A program made the position numbers and the translations under genes. Positions 36,431-45,969 of a stretch of DNA of 64,000 nucleotides are shown here, piece after piece; position 1 is the first letter of the stretch, and the number at the start of each line of letters is the position of its first letter. Below the pieces are notes generated by a model. It made no database searches. It was not told the DNA's origin and worked only from the letters and a program-made list of their open reading frames with translations. The DNA is taken from assembly GCF_907164915.1 (NCBI RefSeq), contig NC_061867.1:28558308-28622307 (forward strand), given 5' to 3'. Source of the stretch: Impatiens glandulifera (lineage: Eukaryota; Streptophyta; Magnoliopsida; Ericales; Balsaminaceae).

Positions 36431-37100
36431 GCATACTAGTCATGCTTGCAAGATCGAGACCAGTCAACAACGCGGAATGCTCATCCCAGAACACAAGCTC
36501 AAGCGCTCCATAGCCTTCCTACGACCAAGGGATCAACCAAGCGTCAAAAAGCGTTGTTTCACCTAGAACTCCATCTCGTTCCACGCAATGTCGAAACAAC
36601 GTAGTTACTTCATTTGAATACATTAAAAAAATACTATTCTCGGATAATCCAAAAAATGACATGATTCTCGGCTATTTTAAAGATTATTTCTTGAAAAATA
36701 AATTTATCATTTACTCTGACCAAAGATAATTTTCCCCATATCTCGAAGGCATCATGGTTCCCATGGCGGGTGAAATCGCATGAAGACTATGCACGTCATT
36801 AAATAATTTTTTTCTTCTAAAATTGCATGTATGGAATTGACATCCTAAGGTAGTGACTATTATAAAATCATCCCTTCATCATTCTAAATAGGTGATAGAA
36901 TATTTTAGACTGTTCTAAGATCTTCACTAGGTTTATAAGAATATCTTTAAACGATATACTATCATTTTATCTATAACATAAATTACAAACCAAATATGAA
37001 TTTTACATATTTGAGTTTTTGTGTTATTATATATTGTCCTTACATTTGGTGAATACAAATAAATCCTGCATGATTTAGAAAATTTATGTTGAATTGAATC
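36431..37100 (+). other. Unrecognised sequence between elements
   Basis: A GC-richer patch (36431-36605: GCTTGCAAGATCGAGACC, CATCCCAGAACACAAGC) followed by 36606-37100, in which one frame reads FEYIKKILFSDNPKNDM and FKDYFLKNKFIIYSD before stops. It could be an eroded retroelement, but I cannot assign it. The DNA continues at 39254 on the other side of the solo LTR. Confidence 0.3.
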
Positions 37101-37105
37101 CATTC

Positions 37106-39248
37106 TGATAGGATCGGCTTTATCGATAGAGACGGGGGTCTGGCTAAGGATGAAGGCTTATGAAAAACGGTTTGAAAGAAATCCTGTTAGGGATTTAATT
37201 TGCTTTCTATTCTACGCAAACACTTGTAAACACTTGAAACATATTCAAGGCGGAATTGTTTACTTGGGTTTGAAGCACAAGATGAAATATGAAAAGATGA
37301 CAAGAAAGAAAGAACACAACAGTTTGTTTATGGATGTTCGGAGAAACTCTCCTACGTCACCCCTTCTTCCAACCACCGGAAGGATTCACTATAATATGAT
37401 TCGAATCAAATACAGTTTACACACACTTAGTTCACTATTGAACATAACACTTTCTGTTCAATTACAAGATGAAGAATAGCACTCAGCTAAAGGTGTTTTG
37501 ATTCTAGCTCTCTCTTGATTCACACATAGTACAATCAGAAAGTAGCTTCACAGTATGAGTATTCAAAGGCTTGAATTCAGTAAGCAAGATGATAGAACAG
37601 TTTCTCTCTCTGTAAAATATGATTGCTTGTTTGTTGTGTAAGGCCGATTGTCCGTGGTCCTTTAGATTTGTTAAATACTGAGCAGGAGCTAACGGTCGAA
37701 TCTTTTAGAATGATACGTGGCACTCTTCCATTGGAAAGCCTCCATTGTACACAACAGGTTTTGAGCACAAGGATCGTGGCCGTACATCTTTGGTAGTGCG
37801 CTGAATATTCCATTAGGGATGTACCTGTAAAACAAGTAATGTGAGGAAAATTCTCTTACGTGGTATTCCTTGGTTGGTTGCATAGAGCTGTTGTACTAAT
37901 CTTCACTAAAAAGTGGAGCAGGAGTAGGGTACAACTATAGCACGTGGGTAGGTAAAATACTAGCTCCAAGCAAAATTCTTTAGCTGAGCATTAGACGTAT
38001 TTCTGTTAGACGGATTGTAAAATCAGTCTAATGAAATCAAACATCTCCTTCTAATAATAACGTATATTAGACCGCCTGGTCTAATAAAATTAGTCTCGCG
38101 TCTAATTACAATAACCATTAGACTGCACGTCTAACTCCACTAAGTTAGACTGCACGTCTAATTCGGTTCTACCTCAGACTTGTCTGAAGGAGTTAGACTC
38201 ACGTCTAACTTTTACTAATTAGACTACACGTCTAATTATCCAATAACCATTAGACTGCATGTCTAACTCCACTGAGTTAGACTACACATCTAATTCTAGT
38301 TCTACCTCAGACTTGTCTGAAGGAGTTAGACTCACGTCTAACTTTCACTAATTAGACTACACGTCTAATTATCCAATAACCATTAGACTCCACGTCTAAC
38401 TCCACTAAGTTAGACTGCACGTCTAATTCCGGTTCTACCTCAGACTTGTCTGAAGGAGTTAGACTCACGTCTAACTTTCACTAATTAGACTACACGTCTA
38501 ATTATCCAATAATCTTTAGACTGTACGTCTAACTCCACTAAGTTAGACTGCACGTTTAATTCCGGTTCTACCTCAGACTTGTCTGAAGGAGTTAGACTAA
38601 CGTCTAACTTTCACTAATTAGACAGCCCGTCTAATTCCGCACAAATTAGACTATCCGTCTAATTGTAAATATATTAGACTACACGTCTAACTCCGATGAA
38701 TTAGACTGTATGTCTAATTTCGTTCATTCATTAGACTAAATGTCTAATTCTGATTATATATTAGACCATCCGTCTAATTACATGTCTATTAGACTACACG
38801 TCTAACTCCAATGAGTTAGACTGTACGTCTAATTTCGAACACATTAGACTTATGTCTAATTCTGTGTATTTTAGACGTACATCTAATTCTATACATTCAT
38901 TAGACTACACGTCTAACTACGATGAGTTAGACTGTACGTTTAATTCTATGCATTCATTAGACTACACGTCTAACTCCGATGAGTTAGACTGTACGTCTAA
39001 TTCTATGCATTCATTAGACTACACGTCTAACTCAGATGAGTTAGACTGTACGTCTAACTCAGATGAGTTAGACTGTACGTCTAATTATATGTATCTAATG
39101 CCAAAATCGGTTTAATGACCCTCATTAGAGCTAAGTCTCATGAAACATTGTTTCAATACACCTGTATCAAAACTCATAAGTCATTTCATCATCAAAATCT
39201 CAGTGGTTAAATTATTTCAATACTTAGTCAAAATAATTTGACCCAACA
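37106..39248 (-). mobile_element. Solo LTR of the TCTAA-repeat copia family (2.1 kb)
   Basis: On the minus strand it runs from TGTTGGGTCAAA (39248) to GATCCTATCA (37106), with CATTC on both sides (37101-37105 and 39249-39253), a perfect 5-bp target-site duplication. No internal DNA remains. It contains a long array of inverted repeats (37985-39110), and near its end the leader hairpin (about 37363-37388) with GGGTGACGTAGGAG and CCGAACATCCATAAAC. It closely matches the LTRs at 49711-51573 and 51579-53019 in opposite orientation. It is longer than they are because its array has more units. Confidence 0.94.
37985..39110 (-). repeat. Array of TTAGAC...GTCTAA inverted repeats
   Basis: Dozens of units in which TTAGAC and GTCTAA face each other across 4-5 bases (loops such as TACAC, TGCAC, TGTAC), alternating with spacers. 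One longer motif, CAGACTTGTCTG in CCTCAGACTTGTCTGAAGG, recurs four times in 38160-38600, in a larger unit of about 120 bp. From 38890 to 39080 the larger unit is 57 bp. Each unit can form a short hairpin in RNA or single-stranded DNA. Spurious reading frames of 19-residue repeats arise from it. Confidence 0.9.
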
Positions 39249-39253
39249 CATTC

Positions 39254-40447
39254 ATTCACTTTAATAAAAACGCCTAATATTTTAAATTTCAAAAATATCG
39301 ATTTGTTAATCTTGTGCTATATCTAAAAATTGCAACTCGAGGACGATCCAAGTAGTTTTTAAATGTAACGGGAGTATTTCTAAACCATTTTTGAAAGATT
39401 TTGTGAATGTTCGCTCGATTTCACAATTTTGGATAAAACACTCGGTTTTGAGTTTTTTTACTTATATTAGAACTAGGATAGGATAAATTATTTTTTATTG
39501 CATATTAATTGTTACTGGATAAGGGAAGTTTTCTATAAGCTTAGATTTTTATTTTGGATCGAAATCACAAAATCCGATTTTGGAGATGGCTTAATTTTTC
39601 GTAGAATCTCTCATGACACCCTTACATCTTAAATGAGCACCTTTCTATGTGTTGAGAAGGTAAAAAAAATCTCTTTTTGGATTTTTCAACGCTTAGTTGG
39701 AGGTTGAAGTTTATTGAGGTTGCCTCCCTCCCTGTCAAGATGAACGAGATCAAATGCTCTTTAGCTAGGCAAATGAGCAACCTACATTTCGACCGAAGGC
39801 TATTGCTCATTGGCCAACCGATACCCTTTTGTGTGTTGACTAGTTCTATGTTCCCGTTGACTGTAGATCACCCCACGCCCATACCCATAACTCGCGGGTC
39901 AAGCGCTTGACCCAATTGCCTTAGGGTCTATTTACTACTCACTTTTTACATTTTAATGTTTTTTTTTATCATTTTTAAAACTGTCTTTGATATTTTTTAA
40001 ATCCAAAAATATATAAAAACACTTTCAAATTATTTTTACAACAAAAACATTAAAAATATTCTACTTAGGGCCAATTTGGTTTCCTTTTTCTATTTTATCA
40101 TTATATTTGTATATATATAGTATAAACAACTTACACTCCCAAAAAATCAAATTTTGTTTTTAATGTTTATTAAGAAAAATATGTATTATTTGAAAATTAA
40201 CTTTATTATTCATATTTTTCAGGTTCAAACTCCATCCATTATAATATTAATACGTGTGTTTAAATTTATTCGAATTTTAATACCTTAGATATAATTGGAT
40301 TGGATAATTGTAAATAAAATAAATGTAAAATTAATAATTTCAAATATTCCTTAAACAATTAAAGTAGAGACCATCACTTATATGGATATGGAGGACAAAA
40401 TGCTATGACTTTTTCCCGAATGTAACCAAATTTACAACTATGAAACA
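39254..40447 (+). other. No gene recognised
   Basis: Right flank of the solo LTR. 39254-39670 is moderately AT-rich without visible repeats. 39677-39910 is open for 77 codons and GC-richer (GTCAAGATGAACGAGATC), but I recognise no family in it. 39930-40440 is AT-rich. It ends where the minus-strand reverse-transcriptase fragment breaks off. Confidence 0.4.
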
Positions 40448-41110
40448 TAATCTTTAAAATGCATTTGAATATGTAAAAAAGAATTCTGCAAAGGCTAGAA
40501 AAATTTTAATGACTACAAGTCTGGCCAAAAGAGCAAATGATTCTTCAAAATTAATACCTTCTTCCTGTTTATACCCTTGGACCACTAATCTAGCATTGTT
40601 CCTTGTAACCAAACCGTTTTCAATAAGTTTATTTCTAAACACCCATTTTGTTCCAATGATCGATTGATTTTTCGGTCTTGGAACTAGATGCCAAACTTTA
40701 TTCCTCTCAAACTAGTTTAATTCCTCTTGCATTGCTAAGATCTAATTTGGATCTAACAGTGTTTCATCCACCTTTTTCTCCTCAATCTGGGATATGAAAG
40801 TAAAATTTTCATATTCTTCCAATATTTGATGCCTAGTTTGGATGAGTAGTGAGAGTTTACCTATAATAAGGTCAGGAGGATGATCTATGTTCCTTTTAAG
40901 ATTCGGTCCAAAAATGTCTTCTAAATGACCAGTTATTTGATCAAGGTTAGACAGATCGGTAGGCTGAACAGAGTCAAACCGACTGATTTCCTCAGCAGAC
41001 ACTAATGTGTCAACTTCCTGCTGTGAAGTAGTTTAATCCGGCTGAATCTCAGCATTAACCATTTGGTCATAGACAAACCGTTTATAGACCGGAACCTCTT
41101 GTTCACTATC
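40448..41110 (-). pseudogene. pol: copia reverse-transcriptase N-terminal fragment and linker
   Basis: From about 41110 leftwards: an acidic linker between integrase and reverse transcriptase (FDSVQPTDLSNLDQITGHL, 41002-40742). Then, after a stop, the start of the polymerase domain, [19 protein letters not shown] and [19 protein letters not shown] (40642-40454). It breaks off at about 40448 before the catalytic YVDD box, RNase H and the 3' region. The right side is continuous with the integrase relic. Confidence 0.85.
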
Positions 41111-41121
41111 AAATTAGATAT

Positions 41122-42064
41122 TTAAGTTTTCCAATTTCTTGTGTAGATCAAAGGATGACGCGGTGTTACTTTCAATCGATTCATAAAAAAATGTGAAGAT
41201 TCTTCAACAGTTAAAGTCCTAGTGTTGTACACTCTATATGCTTTACTCACTATAGAATAGCCTATCATGATGCCAACATCGTATTTTGCATCGAAAGCGT
41301 TTAGATATGTTTTGTCATTAATATGAATGTAACACTTATCACTAAAGATCCTAAGATACCGGATGTTAGGAACTATGTCATGGTATACTTCAAACGATAT
41401 TTTATTGAGCCGTTTGTTAATCATAGATCGGTTTTGTGTATAAAATGCAGTGTTTATAGCCTCAGCCCAAAACTTTTGAGCAATACCCGAATCGACTATC
41501 ATGGACCTTGCGGCTTCCTTCAGAGTTTAGTTTCTTCTCTTGGACAGTCCATTTTGTTGAGGTGTTCTAGCACTAGACAACTCGTGTCTAATGCCGGATT
41601 CTATAAGAAATGCAGTCAAAGTACTATTTGTAAACTCAGTTCCTCTATCACTTCTAATCTTATTTATGCGTATAGATTTCTCATTTTGTAATCTTTTAAG
41701 CTGTTTGATCAAATTATGTGTGTCTTGATTTTTAGATACCAAAAATATCCCCCAAGTATATCTAGAATAATCATCAATAACTATCATAGTATAATGTATA
41801 ACCCTAGGCTTGTGACCTAATCGGTCCAAATAAGTCAATGTGAAGCAATTCTAAACATCAACTAGATTTTGTTTTCCCTTTACTTTTAAAAGTTGATTTT
41901 ATTTGTTTCCTCATTTTACATGCAGAACAGACTTTATCCTTGGCAAATTTAATGTTAGGCATTCCTTGAACTAATTCTTTGGTGCAAATGTAGTTTTTGG
42001 TTTTGAAATTCAAATGATTTAACCTTTTATGCCAAAGCCAATTTTGATCATTCTTAGCTATCAT
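41122..42064 (-). pseudogene. pol: copia integrase relic with HHCC pre-domain
   Basis: 42064-41858: pre-integrase zinc finger with WLWHKRLNHLNF (both histidines) and KVCSACKMRKQ (both cysteines). Next comes ELLHIDLFGPIR, holding the first catalytic aspartate, then a frameshift at about 41835. 41838-41527 has IVIDDYSRYTWGIF, IRSDRGTEF (second aspartate) and ARTPQQNGLSKRRN. The catalytic glutamate, normally in NGVVERKN, is lysine here. 41502-41122 continues with the C-terminal part (FWAEAINTAFYTQNR, YSIVSKAYRVYNTRTLTVEES). The enzyme would join element DNA to host DNA, but this copy is dead. Confidence 0.9.
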
Positions 42065-43517
42065 GCAAACTGTGTTATCAGTTTTAGTTTTCCAGTCTAC
42101 TTTGTAAATGTTTCCTAGCCTATTTCTCGTTAGTAAGTACTACCCTGTGGATTCTTAACTAAACATACATGTTTATGAAATTCTACAGTGTATCCTACAT
42201 CGCACATTTGAATAATACTCAAAAATTAAAATGCAAGTTTTCAACGAGAAACACGTTATTTATAGTCAGGTTGCCATGTACAATCTTACCCTTGCCCACC
42301 GCTCTACCTTTAAAGTTATCTCCGAAAATTATCATTGCACCGGCTTTCTGAACAATATTGGTCAACAAGCTGCTATTTTCTGGTCATGTGTCTGGAGAAA
42401 CCTCTGTCTAGATACCATTCAGAGTTTCCCAACCGCTTATTCTTATTAACCTGCAAAATACTAATATTTACATCTATTTGGTACCCACATTCACTTGAGT
42501 CCACGGTTGATTAGTCCCTTAGGAATCCACACTTTAATTATTCGTATGAGTTTCCTAGTGATGGTCTTAATACTTTTACATGTAATGGGTCTTACATTCC
42601 TCTGTTTGCCTCTTTGTACTTCATTATGTTTCGGTGAAATTTGAAGACTTCTTTCAAATCTTTGGTTGGATTCTCTTATAATCGGCCAGATGGCTTTCAT
42701 TCTCTCACGATGAAGCCACTTTGCCATGTCGGTTGGACCTACATATTTTAATTCTTTGACCAATTTTGAATCATGAATTTCTTAGTTGTTGGTTGAAAAC
42801 CTCTTGACAAAGCTTATGAAGGGAAGCTTGTCCTTACCGAGTTTCAAACCGTGGGAAGATTTCTGTTTAGCTGATTTACTGCCATCATAGCCGATATCGA
42901 ATTTACATTTGTGCGTTCTCCGATAACTCGAATCTGGCTTACAGGTTCACTAGATCTCTTCCAAGAAGCCATCATATATTTTGTTCTTTCATTTTCTTCA
43001 GTTGACGATTGAACTGTCTCCTTGAGCTTTTCATTCTCACGTGATAGTTAAGTCGGTTCATCAGTCTTAGTTCCACTCGACTCACCGGTTTGGAAGTTGC
43101 TCGGTTCACCAGTGTAGAAGTTTAGTCGGGTTGTCACAAGAGTTGACAAGTTCTTGAACTCAATGACCATTTCATTGAGAGCAGTAACCAAGTCTTCTCG
43201 GGTAAACACTTCACAAGAGAAATCAAATACCTCTTCTTCATTAGCCATGACGCAGGTGATTCCTTCGTCATTGCTATCCGAGTTGGAATGAGCCCACAAG
43301 CTCCCACCATCGTCGGCTATCAATGCCTTCTAGATCTCCTTGCCTTGATTGTTTTGCTGATTATAATTCCTTTTGTTGTTATCAACTAGTTTTCGGTCGT
43401 CTCTTCTTGGTTTTCTGCATTCTTAACTGTAGTGACCTAAAGCATTAAAATTAAAACATATAATGTTAGATTTGTCACCGTAGTTGTAGTTGTAGTTATT
43501 TGACGGTTGATTCTTCT
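42065..43517 (-). pseudogene. gag-pol: copia gag C-terminus and protease relic
   Basis: After the zinc knuckle region (43440-43470, where the second cysteine is replaced by a phenylalanine/alanine-type change) comes the linker 43323-43048: SDSNDEGITCVMANEEEVF and DLVTALNEMVIEFKNLSTL, then a coiled coil. 42763-42491 ends in VWIPKGLI, the usual run-up to protease. Protease itself (42450-42070) reads WYLDRGFSRHMTR: the active-site Asp-Ser-Gly is Asp-Arg-Gly, and several stops follow. Confidence 0.75.
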
Positions 43518-44260
43518 TCATGAAATTCCGAATTTCTTTACTAGCATGGCCATCGCATCCTCATTAAACTGCTCGGCTGTTTTGACTAGTACATGAGCTA
43601 TTGGTTCCACCGAATTCATTAGGGCTCTAGTCGCGGTTGACGTTGAGGCTTCATCTTCGATTCGGGATCTCATCTCGAATTCGTATGCCTTGAAGTCTTC
43701 AAACATGTCATGCAGCTTCATTTTGTGGAGGTTGTTGGATTCTCGCTTCACCATAATCTTTATATCCCAAACGCTGGGAAGAGATCTTAATGCCTTGTCA
43801 ATGGTTTCCTTGTTATCGTACTTCTTTCCAAGTGCAGAGAGCTCATTCACTACACTGGTAAACCGATCACTGAACTTTTTCATGGTTTCACCGGGCCTCA
43901 TCTTAATATTTTCGAACTTTTGTGTGGCCACCAATATCTTGTTCTCCTTGGTTCTTTCATTTCCTTCATGGAGTTGGATTACTGTCTCGCATGCTTCCTT
44001 TGCAGTTTTATATTCTCTGACTTGCTAAATGTGTTTCTATCTAGAGATTTGAAGATGTGGCTCCTATAATGATTATCTAGGTTGTTCCTTCTTTTATCAT
44101 CGGACGTCCAATCACTTCTTTCCTTCTCAATCTTTATCGAACAATCAGATAGGATGAACATCATCTCGTCATTCATAATGGTCAGGTGCATGTGCATGCG
44201 GATCTTCCAATCGGCGAACTCTTCGCTTTCTAGCATTGGAGGTTTCTCGTTGAAAGTCAT
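43518..44260 (-). pseudogene. gag: copia gag relic
   Basis: ATG at 44260 (MTFNEKPPMLESEEFADWK). It has the same signature as the plus-strand gag at 19292: WTSDDKRRNNLDN, then a frameshift at about 43985-44040, then FENIKMRPGETMKKFSDRF and LRSLPSVWDIKIMVKRES (43934 leftwards) and AEQFNEDAMAMLVKKFG. About 25 residues and the frame are lost at the break. Gag would form the particle that packages the element RNA. Only 30 bp separate it from the LTR at 44288, because the primer site is deleted. Confidence 0.88.
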
Positions 44261-44287
44261 GCTTGCTTGCTTTGGGTTGTTTGAGTG

Positions 44288-45488
44288 TTGGTACTAATCC
44301 GGTTAGAGATTAATACCGGTCTCAACACCACATAAATTGTCACAAACTCTTGAACCGGGTTCAAGTGCGGAAATGTTTGTTTCAACTTGAAGCAGCACAC
44401 ACAATTCAGACAGAAATAGGAATGAAGAAGGATCGGTTGGAATATTAAAAGGTCGGATCGGATAGTAAAATGACCAGAAATAAGAAAGAACACAACACAA
44501 GGATTTTATGGATATTCGGAGATAAAGCTCCTACGTCACCCCTTCTTCTTAAACAACGGGAAGGATATTCACTAGGAATATTAAACACACAATACAACAT
44601 GTCAAATGATAAAGACTTATTTACTACTATATATTGACTTACAACTCTCCACACAGAATAAGAATTGCAATATACTAGACAGTATTTAAATACAAAGAAT
44701 ACTTAACATTTCTGAAAAAATGAATTGATTGGTTTCTAACTTGATAGCTCTAGGACTTGATCTGGAAAAAAAAAACGTTTTTCCTGCTTTCTTTAACTTC
44801 TCCTTTTATAGTGGAAATATGACAACATTCATATTTCTCTCTCTGATTTGTTGGTCAAAAGGAGCAGCATTGCATTAAATGCGGTTGAGACTTTCCAAGG
44901 CATGAGAAAGTCGGCATGCTTTGTCTTTAGTTGACTTTATCATTCTGGCGGTTTTGACAGTTACCTGCTCCTAGTAAGTTGCTTTTAGACTTATACCAAA
45001 ATGGGTAACTACACACTTGAAAGTCTTCTACTGTTTGTAGTCTGTTCAACAGACTTGTATCAAAATGGCAATGATACAGTCTAACCCTGTAAGATTTTCC
45101 TTCTATACATTCCCAAAGAGATCTATTTGCACCAAAATGTCAACGGTCAATATTTCCATATCTTTGATTTTGTCTGTGAATAATCTGCCAATTGGAAATG
45201 TACATTGGCTAAGGATTTTCAAGGAGTTGAACCAACCAGACATCATTGGTTGATCCGTCCTACCGAAGAGTAGCGACCGATCAAAGGAAAGGATTCACCG
45301 ATCCTGAAGTTGAGCCAAGCCGGTCTTCTGAGGAGATTGGTCAACGGTTTGATCCGCTTCAGAGGAATTGTTTTCACCGGCCAATTAAAAATATGACTGC
45401 TCCATGTTTTTCCTACATAAAAAGTTGAATTGATTAAGTTATTTAGATAGTTAATTACTTATTAATTAACTATCTAATTTATCTAACA
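44288..45488 (-). mobile_element. copia LTR shared between gag-pol (left) and accessory relic (right)
   Basis: Minus-strand start TGTTAGATAAATTAG at 45488, next to a polypurine tract (45489-45503); the other end is near 44288. By comparison with 19121-19270 about 90 bp, covering the LTR end and the primer site, have been deleted, so ATTAGTACCAACACTC runs straight on to the gag start. TATA box TATAAAAGG at 44803-44810, leader hairpin about 44538-44562 with GGGTGACGTAGGAG, and CTTGAACCCGGTTCAAG at 44349-44365. It is the 3' LTR of the accessory-gene side and the 5' LTR of the gag-pol side. Confidence 0.82.
44803..44810 (-). promoter_or_regulatory. TATA box of the LTR
   Basis: Minus-strand TATAAAAG, in the context CCACTATAAAAGGAG, just downstream of ATATTTCCAC. 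Confidence 0.6.
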
Positions 45489-45503
45489 ATTTCTCCCTTT
45501 TTG
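45489..45503 (-). other. Polypurine tract
   Basis: Minus-strand AAAAAGGGAGAAAT abuts the LTR start TGTTAG at 45488. A second, similar tract (ATTTCTCCCTTTTTGAT on the plus strand) lies at about 45633-45650, a duplicate also seen at 58523. Confidence 0.8.
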
Positions 45504-45969
45504 ATTATTTAAGTTAAATATTCAAAACCCAGTAATCATTGGCCGATTTTAAAATACTTATATTAATTGGACGGTTAACCGAAAACTCTTTGATTTGAAG
45601 ATAAGATTTTGAGAAAAATTTTGTATTTCTACCAATTTCTCCCTTTTTGATATTTTTAAATAAAAGTATCAAAACTAGTAATTTGAAACTGAAAATGAAT
45701 AATTTGAATTTCCAAAATATTTCATAAGTTCCCAAAATATTCATAAGTCATAATAAATATAAGTAAAAGCATAAGGATAGAGATTTGGTGGCCCCTTTCA
45801 TCCAACTCGGTGAAGTAGCGTATTGCGAAACCCTTTTCCAGTGCAGCAGGATCAACATTTGTTTGGCAACAGCTTGTCGGTTGACTAGAGAATCCGCTCG
45901 ACTGTGGGGGTCATGTCGGTTGGACAGGAACATGGAAAACAGGAGTTCTTTGACTCTGAACGGAATTTT

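Noticed and set aside
38852..39115. 87-codon open frame of repeated SLDYTSNSDELDCTSN units
   Set aside because: Spurious: it is the 57-bp inverted-repeat array (19 codons) of the solo LTR, on the strand opposite to the LTR.
39677..39910. 77-codon open frame in GC-richer DNA as a possible small gene
   Set aside because: No recognisable family, no TATA or splice context that I could support, and an overlapping open frame on the other strand.
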